Assembly (NCBI RefSeq): GCF_022538115.1
Contig: NZ_JAKZAL010000020.1
Location: 33,677-97,676 of the forward strand
Direction of reading: 5' to 3'
Origin: Cognataquiflexum rubidum
Lineage (GTDB): Bacteria; Bacteroidota; Bacteroidia; Cytophagales; Cyclobacteriaceae
DNA: 64,000 nt
A model generated the notes under the pieces. That model made no database searches. It saw only the letters and a list, made by a program, of their open reading frames with translations, and was not told the DNA's origin. A program made the translations under genes and the position numbers. Shown in pieces: positions 9,168-18,003 of the stretch (position 1 is the stretch's first letter; each line of letters opens with the position of its first letter).

Positions 9168-10589
9168 ATGAGTTCAGAGGCAAATGCTGTATGGAATGAA
9201 TGCCTGCGTGTGATAGAACAACACGTCAATGAACAGAGTTTTTCTACTTGGTTTAAACCTATCAATCCTGTCCGTTTAGAGGGCGGCACCTTGACTATTC
9301 AGGTACCAAGCCAGTTTTTTTATGAGTGGCTGGAAGACAATTACGTCAATGTATTGAAGCTTGCCATCAAGTCCACTTTGGGAAATAACGGAAGATTGGA
9401 ATATGCCGTGGTGGTCGATCGGGGCAATTCCCAGAATCAACCTTACATGGTCAATTTCCCCCAAGGAAATTCCAACAATCCCCCGAAAAAAACGCCGCTT
9501 CCTACCGAAAACAGAAGCCCGTTTGACATGCAGTCGCTCAACAGCGACACCTTGCTTCAATCCAACCTGAATCCAAATTATACTTTCAATACCTACATCG
9601 AAGGAGACTGTAACCGCTTGGCGAGGTCTGCGGGTTTTGCTGTCGCTACCAAACCGGGAGTGACCTCTTTCAATCCACTTATGGTCTATGGTGGGGTTGG
9701 TTTGGGAAAAACCCACTTGGTACAAGCAATCGGGAACGAAATCAAAAACGGTCCCGAAGAGAAATTTGTATTGTATGTTTCTTCTGAAAAATTCGTGAAC
9801 CAGTTCATGGATTCCATCAAAGACGGAAACGTAAAGAGCTTCACCAATTTTTACATGCAGGTGGATGTCCTGATCATTGATGATATCCAGTTTTTGGCAG
9901 GAAAAGACAGGACGCAGGAGATGTTTTTCCATATCTTCAACCACCTTCATCAGAACAAAAAGCAGATCATCATGACTTCTGATTGTCCACCAAAAGATTT
10001 GAAGGGATTAGAAGAAAGGCTGCTATCCAGATTCAAATGGGGTTTGACGGCAGATTTGCAGATGCCGGATTTTGAGACGAGAGTGGCTATCATCAAGCGC
10101 AAAATGCAGTCTGAAGGAATCTATATCCCGGATGATGTGATTGAATATTTGGCTTACACCGTTGATACGAATGTCAGGGAACTCGAAGGCGTCATGATTT
10201 CACTCTTGGCCCATGCCTCCTTGAACAGGGTGGAAATCGACCTTGCTTTGGCCAAGGCAATTATGAAAAATATTGTCAAGGACATAGAAACAGAAGTCGG
10301 GATAGACTTTATCCAAAAGACTGTTTCGGATTACTTCGACATCAAGATCGACGACCTCAAAGCCAAAACCAGAAAAAAGGAAATTGTGACTGCCCGTCAG
10401 GTGGCCATGTATTTTGCCAAGGAATTTACCAACCATTCTTTGAAGTCAATCGGATATCATTTTGGAGGACGTGACCACAGCACTGTAATCCATGCCGTCC
10501 AGACAGTGAATGATTTTATGGAAACCGATTCGGCTTTTAGGAATTCGGTGAATGACCTGAAGAAAAAATTCAAAATGAGGTCTTATTGA
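9168..10589 (+). CDS. dnaA: Chromosomal replication initiator DnaA
   Basis: This 473-aa AAA+ protein opens the replication origin by binding DnaA boxes and loading the helicase. Domain I spans about residues 1-85, followed by a variable, asparagine/proline-rich linker (90-135). Domain III carries Walker A GGVGLGKT at 175-182 and Walker B LIIDD at 235-239. C-terminal domain IV contains the DNA-binding signature GGRDHSTVIHAVQTV. The ATG at 9168 gives the normal start (residues 7-16 AVWNECLRVI). No gyrB, dnaN or recF is adjacent. The flanking genes belong to methylmalonyl-CoA metabolism, which the gene is not functionally tied to. Confidence 0.98.
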   Translation: MSSEANAVWNECLRVIEQHVNEQSFSTWFKPINPVRLEGGTLTIQVPSQFFYEWLEDNYVNVLKLAIKSTLGNNGRLEYAVVVDRGNSQNQPYMVNFPQGNSNNPPKKTPLPTENRSPFDMQSLNSDTLLQSNLNPNYTFNTYIEGDCNRLARSAGFAVATKPGVTSFNPLMVYGGVGLGKTHLVQAIGNEIKNGPEEKFVLYVSSEKFVNQFMDSIKDGNVKSFTNFYMQVDVLIIDDIQFLAGKDRTQEMFFHIFNHLHQNKKQIIMTSDCPPKDLKGLEERLLSRFKWGLTADLQMPDFETRVAIIKRKMQSEGIYIPDDVIEYLAYTVDTNVRELEGVMISLLAHASLNRVEIDLALAKAIMKNIVKDIETEVGIDFIQKTVSDYFDIKIDDLKAKTRKKEIVTARQVAMYFAKEFTNHSLKSIGYHFGGRDHSTVIHAVQTVNDFMETDSAFRNSVNDLKKKFKMRSY

Positions 10590-10641
10590 TTTTTTTCATG
10601 CCTCAGTACTGATACTGCGGATAGATTATTTCTTTCTAAAG

Positions 10642-11403
10642 TCAAGGAATAATCACCAAGCCCTTGATCTCTTCTCTGGTAAATCTCAATTCGGTAGAAC
10701 CCATTACATACGGCCCGATTTCGTACGGATTGAAGAACAAAACAAACTCTTCTCCTTCAAATCCCATCGCTGCAGGCAGGAAAAAATCCTTGTCATTCTC
10801 CAAAAAAAACGAGCCATCTTTTTCCAATGAAACACTGTCAGGGACATCATGGTAATCCTTAAATTTGGTTTCAGCAAGAGTCAACAAGCCTTTTTTATCC
10901 AAAATCAGCTCATCATTTTTCATAGGAGCATTTTTTCCCACATCAAAATTCAGGTACATCTTGTAAGTGTTTGGATGTGCGCCGCCAGTAAAGGAAAAAG
11001 TGTCGAAAACAATACTTATCAATGTTGGGCTTTGAAACGTAACTTTGGAATCCACGGTGATTTCCCATTCCTGTGGTGAATCGAAATCTTCTCGAAATGC
11101 AACATAAGAATCAAGGAATGTGGTTACTGCGGAGTCCAAGGGAACGATTTTCTGATTTTCGCCTATATTCAAAAACATCACCAACTGCTGCTCTACATGG
11201 GCATTGAGGAAATCGGCTGATTCGGAAGGACTAGAAAAGAATGGGTAGGATAAACTGACTTTGGCACAATCTTGCCCTGCACAGTCTACTTTTTCAAACG
11301 TCTTTTGCTGAAAATCCAAAACGCCGGATTCCGTTGTCCCGGATTGGCAGGAATGCAACTGCAGGGCAATAAAAATTAAAATAGCTGACCTTAAATTTTT
11401 CAC
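10642..11403 (-). CDS. DUF3298-type (PdaC/RsiV-like) lipoprotein
   Basis: The 253-aa product starts with a lipoprotein signal (hydrophobic ILIFIALQ, lipobox LHSC), so it is probably anchored in the envelope. The C-terminal half resembles DUF3298, found in PdaC deacetylases and the anti-sigma factor RsiV: FDTFSFTGGAHPNTYKMYLN and the ending FFNPYEIGPYVMG. No enzyme domain is fused to it. The start codon is GTG at 11403, the only start that keeps the signal peptide. It lies 14 bases downstream of meaB on the same strand and may share its transcript. The function is unknown. Confidence 0.75.
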   Translation of the reverse strand: MKNLRSAILIFIALQLHSCQSGTTESGVLDFQQKTFEKVDCAGQDCAKVSLSYPFFSSPSESADFLNAHVEQQLVMFLNIGENQKIVPLDSAVTTFLDSYVAFREDFDSPQEWEITVDSKVTFQSPTLISIVFDTFSFTGGAHPNTYKMYLNFDVGKNAPMKNDELILDKKGLLTLAETKFKDYHDVPDSVSLEKDGSFFLENDKDFFLPAAMGFEGEEFVLFFNPYEIGPYVMGSTELRFTREEIKGLVIIP

Positions 11404-11417
11404 GTGTTCGATAGATT

Positions 11418-12425
11418 TTATTTATCCCCTTTACTTTTTGTAAATAGATCTACCAATTCCCTCGCTTTGGCGATAGGAGAAAGTCTTCCTGAGGTGATAT
11501 CAGGCAAAATTTGATCCAAATGTTTTTTGATTATTTCATTTTGGAAAAAGCTCCTTTCTAAAAGATACCTGATATGTTCATGAAGCCAATTGGTCCTTTG
11601 GCCTGCCCTGTTGTTCTCCCAATAACCATTTGCAAGCATTCTTTCCCTGTAGCCCATGATCATCTCCCGGATTTCATCCAATCCGGTTTTTTCTACCGCC
11701 GAACAGGTTTTGACCTGGGGGATCCAACCATTCTGCTTTTCGGGAAAAAGATGAAGGGCATTGGCATATTCTCTTTTGGCATTTTTTGCAGGCTCGAGAT
11801 TGGCTCCATCAGCCTTATTGATCACCATTGCATCACATATTTCGATGATGCCTTTTTTGATTCCCTGAAGTTCGTCACCTGCACCTGCCAACATCAAGAG
11901 CAAGAAAAAATCCACCATTCCTTTGGCAGCAATTTCGGATTGGCCTACGCCTACTGTCTCTATCAATATCACGTCGAATCCAGCCGCTTCACAGATCAGC
12001 ATTGCTTCCCGTGTCCTCGCGCTCACCCCACCCAATGTACTTCCTGCAGGAGAGGGACGGATATAGGCCCTTTTGTCAGAAGCAAGATTTTCCATCCTCG
12101 TCTTGTCCCCCAAGATGCTTCCGCGGGATTGCTGACTGGTGGGATCTATGGCCAAGACTGCTACCTTATGACCCTTTTCTACCAAAGTTTTTCCAAAACT
12201 TTCTATAAATGTACTTTTGCCTACACCCGGTACGCCTGTGATTCCGATTCTGATTGAATTTCCGGAATAAGGCAAAATCCCTTCCATTACCTTCTCGGCG
12301 ATCAGTTGATCCGTATGCAATTCGCTTTCAACCAAGGTTATTGCCCTGCTGATCATTACCCTATCTGAATGAAGGATCCCTTGGATATATTCAGATACTG
12401 AAAGTCTTTTTTTGGTCAAAATCAC
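11418..12425 (-). CDS. meaB: Methylmalonyl-CoA mutase-associated GTPase MeaB
   Basis: This 335-aa G3E-family GTPase loads and protects the B12 cofactor of methylmalonyl-CoA mutase. Visible motifs are the P-loop GVPGVGKST (about residues 62-70), switch residues in GGVSARTREAMLICEAAG, the G3E-type VETVGVGQSE region with its conserved acidic residue, and NKADGAN for guanine recognition. Length matches ArgK/MeaB proteins. The best start is GTG at 12425; a later ATG would remove conserved N-terminal sequence. It lies on the far side of dnaA from mutAB, yet it almost certainly serves that enzyme. Confidence 0.94.
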   Translation of the reverse strand: MILTKKRLSVSEYIQGILHSDRVMISRAITLVESELHTDQLIAEKVMEGILPYSGNSIRIGITGVPGVGKSTFIESFGKTLVEKGHKVAVLAIDPTSQQSRGSILGDKTRMENLASDKRAYIRPSPAGSTLGGVSARTREAMLICEAAGFDVILIETVGVGQSEIAAKGMVDFFLLLMLAGAGDELQGIKKGIIEICDAMVINKADGANLEPAKNAKREYANALHLFPEKQNGWIPQVKTCSAVEKTGLDEIREMIMGYRERMLANGYWENNRAGQRTNWLHEHIRYLLERSFFQNEIIKKHLDQILPDITSGRLSPIAKARELVDLFTKSKGDK

Positions 12426-12463
12426 ATGCTCGGTTAAAAGTTAAACACTTAAAGTTAAGGGAA

Positions 12464-12868
12464 TTATTTGAAAGGATATTTTACAAAACTGACCTGACCC
12501 ATCGCATTCTTTTCATACATGGCTGAGCAAAATGATACCGCCTCGGTATCAAAGTAGGGCGGGTCAGGACGGAGATTTTTTGGAGTCTTCTCTAGTTGGC
12601 TAAAGAAATAGACTTTGGTGTTTCCATATTTGGTGTGGGGCATATAATTGCCATACTTTTCCATTTCTTCCCATAAGGAATCCGGCGAATGCACTGCATA
12701 AATCCTGACTATCGGACCGGTATTGTTTTCATTTCTGTAAAATGCCACTTCTGTATATTCCCCTTTCAGTTCATTGACTCCCGGCTGGGAAAGGCTGTCC
12801 ACCATAATCCAAATCACCAAGGCGGCAACGACAATTCCCAATCCATAAAATAACTTTCGCGAGCCCAT
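12464..12868 (-). CDS. Small single-pass membrane protein, unknown function
   Basis: The protein has 134 residues: a short positively charged N-terminus, one hydrophobic helix at about 6-24 (FYGLGIVVAALVIWIMV), then a soluble domain facing the periplasm. No known motif was recognised. The soluble part has many aromatic residues and ends in SFVKYPFK. It lies 38 bases upstream of meaB on the same strand and diverges from the hemJ gene, so it may be first in that transcript. Its role is not known. Confidence 0.6.
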   Translation of the reverse strand: MGSRKLFYGLGIVVAALVIWIMVDSLSQPGVNELKGEYTEVAFYRNENNTGPIVRIYAVHSPDSLWEEMEKYGNYMPHTKYGNTKVYFFSQLEKTPKNLRPDPPYFDTEAVSFCSAMYEKNAMGQVSFVKYPFK

Positions 12869-12918
12869 ATTTAGCGGTATTTAGATTTTAAGCTTTAATT
12901 TAGAAGAAAAATTTCAAG

Positions 12919-13467
12919 ATGGCATTTGAATACATCAAGGCATTACATATCATTTTCGTAACTACGTGGTTTGCAGGGCTGTTTTATATTGTCAGACTTT
13001 TTATCTATCAGACTGAGGCTTTGGAAAAGCCCGAAGAAGAAAAACGCAACTTTGCGCCGCAATTGAATCTGATGGCAAACCGGCTTTGGTATATTATTAC
13101 CTGGCCTTCGGCAATCCTGACACTGATTTTTGGCGCATGGGTTTTTTATTACCGTTGGGGTTATATCCATTCGGGATTTATGCAGGCCAAACTTGGATTT
13201 GTTTTGGCTCTTTACATTTATCACTATATCTGCCACAGGATTTACAAAGATTTACAGGATGGCAAAACAAAATGGACCTCCACACAATTAAGGATGTGGA
13301 ATGAAGTAGCGACAGTTTTGCTTTTCGCTATTGTTTTCCTTATCGTGCTCAAAAGCCTGATCAGCGTGGTTTGGGGAATCGGAGGTTTGCTTGTCTTGAG
13401 CATCACCATGATGCTTGGAATCAAATGGTATAAAAAAGTCAGGGAAAACAATCAGTCCAAAAATTAA
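12919..13467 (+). CDS. hemJ: Protoporphyrinogen IX oxidase HemJ
   Basis: This 182-aa integral membrane protein belongs to the HemJ/UPF0093 family, which oxidises protoporphyrinogen IX in haem synthesis. The hallmark N-terminus is present (KALHIIFVTTWFAGLFYIVR with the conserved histidine), as is the NRLWYIITWPS segment. Four or five hydrophobic helices are visible. It is followed on the same strand by SCO and cytochrome c genes, which fits a haem/respiration grouping, although 100 bases separate them. Older annotations name it CopD-family membrane protein. Confidence 0.85.
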   Translation: MAFEYIKALHIIFVTTWFAGLFYIVRLFIYQTEALEKPEEEKRNFAPQLNLMANRLWYIITWPSAILTLIFGAWVFYYRWGYIHSGFMQAKLGFVLALYIYHYICHRIYKDLQDGKTKWTSTQLRMWNEVATVLLFAIVFLIVLKSLISVVWGIGGLLVLSITMMLGIKWYKKVRENNQSKN

Positions 13468-13568
13468 AAAAACCGGTCCATAGTCGACAGTCCATAGCCA
13501 CTACCATGGATTTTCAATCAAAGTTTTAAATGGTTAGTGAAAAAAACGTAAATACAAAAACCAAAGTT

Positions 13569-14231
13569 ATGAACACATCATTTCTCAATAAAATATTTAT
13601 TCCCGCTCTAGCATTGTTGGTTTGGAATTGCTCCCCAAAGAATAGTCAGGAGAATTCAAATCTTCCGCTTCCGATACTTGGCAACAGGCATGTCGAGGAA
13701 ATTGAAAAAGATGGAAAGAAGGTACAGGATACCGTTTACCACAAAATCGCCGAATTTTCCTTTACCAACCAAGAAGGAAAAGAAATCAATAATCTTTCTG
13801 TGAAAGGCAAAGTGTATGTCGCTGATTTTTTCTTTACAAGCTGTCCCACCATTTGTCCCATCATGAAAACCCAAATGCTCAGGGTTTACGAAAGGTTTAA
13901 AGACCAACCGGATTTCCTCATCCTAAGTCACACCTTGGATCCAACCCACGATACCCCGGAATTGCTTAAAGATTTTGCATACAAAATCGGCGTGGAAAAT
14001 GACAAAACATGGCATTTTCTGACCGGTGATCAGGAAAAAATCTTTGAAATAGGACAGACTAGCTATATGACTACAGCCATGTCAGATCAGGCAGAACCGG
14101 GCGGATATCTTCATTCAGGTGCATTTATTTTGGTGGATCAAAAAGGCCACATCAGGGGAGTCTATGACGGTACCAAAGAAGATCAGGTCAATAGGCTGAT
14201 GAATGACATCCCAAAATTGCTTCAGAAGTAA
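13569..14231 (+). CDS. SCO1/SenC-family copper chaperone lipoprotein
   Basis: The 220-aa protein has a lipoprotein signal (LALLVWNC) and a thioredoxin-like fold with the SCO copper motif CPTIC (in FFTSCPTICPIM) and the distal histidine in GGYLHSGAF. SCO proteins deliver copper to, or reduce the CuA site of, cytochrome oxidase in the periplasm. The frame is open 39 bases further upstream, but the earlier ATG adds a hydrophilic stretch before the signal peptide, so 13569 is preferred. The cytochrome c gene follows after 3 bases. Confidence 0.88.
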   Translation: MNTSFLNKIFIPALALLVWNCSPKNSQENSNLPLPILGNRHVEEIEKDGKKVQDTVYHKIAEFSFTNQEGKEINNLSVKGKVYVADFFFTSCPTICPIMKTQMLRVYERFKDQPDFLILSHTLDPTHDTPELLKDFAYKIGVENDKTWHFLTGDQEKIFEIGQTSYMTTAMSDQAEPGGYLHSGAFILVDQKGHIRGVYDGTKEDQVNRLMNDIPKLLQK

Positions 14232-14234
14232 TCC

Positions 14235-14675
14235 ATGAAGAAAATAATCTTTGCTTTATCTCTTGCTGTATTATCCCTTCATTCCTGCAAACCAAAATCC
14301 TCCAATCCTGAAAACACCTTGGCGAGCATATCTGACACCAAAGTGTTACAATATGCGATAGAGGGTAAGGCTTTGTATGAAGCAAACTGTGCCAACTGTC
14401 ATCAAAAAAACGGTTCAGGGTTGGGAAAACTTATCCCGCCAATATACCAGTCTGACTATTTTTTAGAGGATATCCCAAGATCAGCAAAAATCATCAAGCA
14501 CGGCCAAAAAGGAGAAATCACTGTTAATGGCGTTGTCTACAATCAGGAAATGCCCGGGAACCCAAAGCTCACCAATATTGAAATAGCCCATATAATGACT
14601 TACCTATATAATATCTGGGGAAGCGAAAGGGGGGTGATCGACGCGACTATGGTGGAAGAATACTTGAAAAAATAA
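14235..14675 (+). CDS. Lipoprotein cytochrome c, single haem
   Basis: This 146-aa protein has a lipobox (LHSC, Cys18), one haem c attachment site CANCH at residues 52-56 and a probable axial methionine at 106 (NQEMPGNP). It is a small membrane-tethered class I cytochrome c, expected to act in the periplasm as an electron carrier. It starts 3 bases after the SCO gene, so the two are co-transcribed. The pairing suggests a role with a cytochrome c oxidase or another copper enzyme, but none is encoded in this window. Confidence 0.9.
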   Translation: MKKIIFALSLAVLSLHSCKPKSSNPENTLASISDTKVLQYAIEGKALYEANCANCHQKNGSGLGKLIPPIYQSDYFLEDIPRSAKIIKHGQKGEITVNGVVYNQEMPGNPKLTNIEIAHIMTYLYNIWGSERGVIDATMVEEYLKK

Positions 14676-14679
14676 GATT

Positions 14680-15105
14680 TTATGATTTTTCCAGCTCTGT
14701 TTTGGCTGCTTCAATGGAAGTTTTTATTTCATCATTCACCTTTTGAACTTTGATTTTTTGATCAAGAAGGTAGGTTTCGATTTCATCTTCAGTCATTTCT
14801 TCATAAGTAGATTTGAACTGCCTCATCCAGACGAACATTCCTTCAAAGGCTGAATCCAAGTCAGCAGAAATAGCGTTGAGTTTTTCAATTTCTCCCGACA
14901 TTGCTACGCTGTCAGCCGACAATTCCCCTGACTTTTGGAGGATGTCCTTTTTAAGCTTTTTCAACTCATCCATTTTGGGCATCACCTCATCATGGATGGC
15001 AATAACTTCCTTTTTCAGGATCTCGTTTGATTCTTTTTTGTCAGATCCACAGGCAGACAGAAAGAAAAACATGGCAACAAAAAATCTTAAATAGTTCGGG
15101 CTCAT
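14680..15105 (-). CDS. Small coiled-coil lipoprotein, unknown function
   Basis: The 141-aa product begins MSPNYLRFFVAMFFFLSACG, a lipoprotein signal with lipobox LSAC. The rest is highly charged and almost wholly helical (KKLKKDILQKSGELSADS, EKLNAISADLDSAFEGMF, TEDEIETYLLDQKIKVQKVN), predicting a coiled coil. It resembles lipoproteins often labelled viral A-type inclusion protein in Bacteroidota, a name without functional meaning. The frame is open to 15135, but the ATG at 15105 starts the signal peptide. It converges on the cytochrome gene with only 4 bases between the stops. Confidence 0.65.
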   Translation of the reverse strand: MSPNYLRFFVAMFFFLSACGSDKKESNEILKKEVIAIHDEVMPKMDELKKLKKDILQKSGELSADSVAMSGEIEKLNAISADLDSAFEGMFVWMRQFKSTYEEMTEDEIETYLLDQKIKVQKVNDEIKTSIEAAKTELEKS

Positions 15106-15333
15106 AAGTTTAGATTTTGGCCAAAGAAAATACAATTTTATTATAAAAAGAAATTAAATCTAATCTTTTTGATTTTTATATAATTTTTCATATTTTTTTT
15201 ATGATTTAAATCATTAAAATTAAAAATTAAAAGAATCTATTAATCGGTCAAATATTCTAACCCAAAAAGGGTTGTTGACCCTAAAATGTATAAAGGTGAA
15301 AAAGCTATCATGTTTATATCCGTCAGGAATTTG

Positions 15334-15341
15334 TATTTTTG
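15334..15341 (+). promoter_or_regulatory. -7 promoter element for the class IV aminotransferase
   Basis: TATTTTTG fits TAnnTTTG, 56 bases before the ATG. No TTG element is visible at the standard distance. The rest of 15106-15396 is very AT-rich and holds no gene. Confidence 0.4.
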
Positions 15342-15396
15342 GACAAATCCAAAGCATCGCAAATGCTTGGTTTCATTTGGCTCTTAAACTCAAATT

Positions 15397-16221
15397 ATGA
15401 AACAGTTTTGCTTCTCCAACGACCAGATTATTGATTCAAAAAATGCTGCTATCCATCCGATGGATATAGGCTTGATAAGGGGTTATGGGATTTTTGATTT
15501 CTTTCGGACTTCAGGATACATCCCTCTCTTTTTAACGGATTATCTGGACAGATTCATCCGGTCTGCGGCAAAAACCCATCTCCACCTTGCTTATTCTAAG
15601 GAGGAACTTGCACAGATTATCCATGATTTGATACAAAAGAATGACCTGGAACAAGGCGGGATCAGAATGTTGCTTACAGGAGGAGTTTCTGACAACCATT
15701 TTTCGCCGACTTCCGGTTCACTTTTCATTTTTTGTGAGAACCTGGACTTCCCTGCCGCCTCAAAATATGAAACAGGAGTCAAACTATTATCGGCAGACCA
15801 TGTGCGCGCGATTGCAGATGTCAAGACCACCAATTACGCTTTCCCTGTCTGGCACAGTGTCAATTGGAAAAAGGAAGGTGCCGAAGATGTGATCTACCAT
15901 CACAACGGCTATATTTCTGAGAGCTCAAGGTCAAATATTTTTGTGATAAAAAATGGAAAAACCGCCACTCCTGACCTAAACATTTTGCATGGCATCACCA
16001 GGAAAAGAGTGTTGGAACTCGATAAGAACATCGAAATCCGGCCTATAAGTTTTGATGAATTGATAGATGCCGATGAAGTATTTATGACCGCAACTACCAA
16101 AAAAATCCTTCCGGTCACCATGATAGATGATTTAAAAATCAAAGATGGTAAACCGGGTCCAAAGACAATTGAACTGATGGCAGCATTTGCTGCTATGGAA
16201 AAAAAGAGTGTTTTGGTCTAA
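15397..16221 (+). CDS. Class IV aminotransferase (IlvE/PabC-like)
   Basis: This 274-aa PLP enzyme has the fold-type IV signature: GLIRGYGIFDFFRT near the N-terminus, the probable PLP lysine in VKTTNYAF, then ESSRSNIFVIKNG and GITRKRVLEL. The family includes branched-chain aminotransferases, D-amino acid transaminases and aminodeoxychorismate lyase. The short length fits PabC or D-amino-acid-type members, but the substrate cannot be read from the sequence. It is a single-gene unit with its own -7 element and a strong shared terminator. Confidence 0.85.
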   Translation: MKQFCFSNDQIIDSKNAAIHPMDIGLIRGYGIFDFFRTSGYIPLFLTDYLDRFIRSAAKTHLHLAYSKEELAQIIHDLIQKNDLEQGGIRMLLTGGVSDNHFSPTSGSLFIFCENLDFPAASKYETGVKLLSADHVRAIADVKTTNYAFPVWHSVNWKKEGAEDVIYHHNGYISESSRSNIFVIKNGKTATPDLNILHGITRKRVLELDKNIEIRPISFDELIDADEVFMTATTKKILPVTMIDDLKIKDGKPGPKTIELMAAFAAMEKKSVLV

Positions 16222-16240
16222 ATTCCGAGCGAAAACCTCA

Positions 16241-16275
16241 AAAAAAATGTCAGTGGAAATCACTGACATTTTTTT
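16241..16275. terminator. Bidirectional terminator, 15-bp stem
   Basis: Arms 16241-16255 and 16261-16275 pair perfectly around a 5-base loop. Seven A and seven T flank the GC part, so it can stop transcripts from both the aminotransferase and the convergent DUF3299 gene. Confidence 0.9.
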
Positions 16276-16293
16276 GCTAGGTATCTAACCTTC

Positions 16294-16743
16294 TCAGTTT
16301 GCAAGAAGCTCTGCTTCTTTGAGGATATACATGAGTTTTTCAGGGTCTTTGTCATTCAGGGTAAGTTTTCCTCTTACCCTCACTCTTTTGGAAGTGTATT
16401 TGATCGGGGTTTTCAGCATTACTTCCATGACTGTCTCAGGTCCTCCCGAACCACAAAAGAAGCACTCAGCCAATGGCAATGAAGACAAGATGATATGTTC
16501 GGGCTTAAACATGCCTTCAAAAGGAATGATGTATCCGTCAGCTTCCACCACTTTTCCTTCCATGCCTTTGATACTAGGGCCAAATACAGGAATGTAAAGT
16601 TCCCCAAACTCATCCTGACCTATCTTATAGGTCACTTGGGCCAAATCTTTCCAAACAGTTGTGCTTTGTCCATAAGCAAAGCTTGTGACAAGGGCTAACA
16701 TCATTAAGACTACGGTTCTCTTCACTATCATGGTAATTCCCAT
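16294..16743 (-). CDS. DUF3299 exported protein, ZrgE-like
   Basis: The 149-aa protein has a signal peptide (TVVLMMLALVTSFAYGQ) and a DUF3299-type body, seen in EGKVVEADGYIIPFEG, PLAECFFCGSGGPETVMEV with two cysteines, and RVRVRGKL. It resembles an OB-like exported domain. An alternative ATG lies at 16731. It is last in a run with an ABC permease and an ATPase, the arrangement known from the Vibrio zinc-regulated Zrg operon, where the DUF3299 protein is one accessory component. A zinc role is inferred from this context and from His-rich segments in the permease, not shown. Confidence 0.72.
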   Translation of the reverse strand: MGITMIVKRTVVLMMLALVTSFAYGQSTTVWKDLAQVTYKIGQDEFGELYIPVFGPSIKGMEGKVVEADGYIIPFEGMFKPEHIILSSLPLAECFFCGSGGPETVMEVMLKTPIKYTSKRVRVRGKLTLNDKDPEKLMYILKEAELLAN

Positions 16744-16779
16744 TTTGATTAATTATTGGTGATAATCTGACTTGCAAAT

Positions 16780-18003
16780 CTATGCTTTGGTCAGTTGTTT
16801 GGCAATATCTGTTTGATAAGCGTTCCATGCAGGGATAAGGGAGGCAAGAATGCCCACAATTACTGCATATCCGAGAATCCAAAGTTCTTCTTTCAGAAAA
16901 ACTGCGGCACTCAAAGAACTGATGGCACCCTGATCATTTTGCATAACGAGAATGACCAAGAAAAGGTGCCCGATAGCGATGCCGACGACTGCTCCAAGGA
17001 TGGTCAAAATCACTCCTTCCAAAACAATATGGAGGAAGAGCTGCCAACTCGAAGCTCCCAAGGTACGCATCACGGCAAGGTCATATTTCCTTTCTTTCAG
17101 TGAATTGAACAGTGCAATAAAAATCCCCAAGCCGGCAATGATGATGATCACGATTGCCAATCCTTGAATCAGCTTGACTCCGATCCCTAACAATTCGAAT
17201 AACCTCGATATTTCAAAGGATGGTGAGGCTGCCTGAAGGGCGCTTTTGCTATTGATAAATCTCGGTAACTGTACCGCGGCGATGGGATTTCGGTATTGGA
17301 TCAAAAGAGAAGTAACTTCCCTGTCTTGGTCAGTGATCGGGAATCCTTTCTTGGCAATGGGCGCTTCATGCGTAGCGTGGTTATGTTCCTCGTCATGGGT
17401 GTACCATACAGACTCGATACTTGTCAGAATGAGTTTGTCTAAAACATTTCCCATTGGCTCCAATACTCCGGTAATGTCATAAGGATGGGCATCATGCTCG
17501 TGGCTGCTGCTCCCGATTCCGTGTGAACCTATAAAAGTATCTCCTGTTTTTAATCCGATTTTTTCAGCTACTTCATGACCCAAAACTACTTCAAAAGGCT
17601 TTTCCCAAGCATTTCCCTGAGAAAATGTAGCTGAATACAAGGTCAGATAATCATGGTTGGTTCCCACAATTCTATATCCCTGGTAATTGTCACCCAAGCC
17701 AAGCGGTATGATATTCTTTACCAGTCTGTTTTTGGAAAGTGCCATGGCATCTTTCAAATCAATGTTTCCCGTCGGAAAATCGATATGGTAAACACTCGAA
17801 AGGATCAACTGAAGCGGGCTTCCTTTGGCACCGACGACAAGGTCGATTCCCTCCGCATCTTTGGTCATTTTGTTTTCGAATTGATCTTGGATCAAAATCA
17901 AAACCGTGATAATCGCCAAGCCCAAGCCCAATAACAGGATATTCAAACCGGTACTCAGCGGTTTGGCGATCAGGTATTTCCAACTCAATTTGATCATATT
18001 CAT
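16780..18003 (-). CDS. ABC transporter permease, FtsX/LolC type
   Basis: The 407-aa permease has an N-terminal membrane helix, a large periplasmic domain (about residues 45-275) and three C-terminal helices with a typical FtsX-like stretch (FIALFNSLKERKYDLAVMRT). The periplasmic part contains His/Asp/Glu-rich stretches, SSHEHDAHPYD and HDEEHNHATHEA, which suggest metal contact, plausibly zinc. Its start overlaps the stop of the ATPase gene by four bases (18000-18003). It probably works as a type VII (MacB/LolCDE-like) system that moves or extracts substrates at the membrane, not as a classical importer. With DUF3299 next to it, it resembles ZrgD. Confidence 0.82.
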   Translation of the reverse strand: MNMIKLSWKYLIAKPLSTGLNILLLGLGLAIITVLILIQDQFENKMTKDAEGIDLVVGAKGSPLQLILSSVYHIDFPTGNIDLKDAMALSKNRLVKNIIPLGLGDNYQGYRIVGTNHDYLTLYSATFSQGNAWEKPFEVVLGHEVAEKIGLKTGDTFIGSHGIGSSSHEHDAHPYDITGVLEPMGNVLDKLILTSIESVWYTHDEEHNHATHEAPIAKKGFPITDQDREVTSLLIQYRNPIAAVQLPRFINSKSALQAASPSFEISRLFELLGIGVKLIQGLAIVIIIIAGLGIFIALFNSLKERKYDLAVMRTLGASSWQLFLHIVLEGVILTILGAVVGIAIGHLFLVILVMQNDQGAISSLSAAVFLKEELWILGYAVIVGILASLIPAWNAYQTDIAKQLTKA

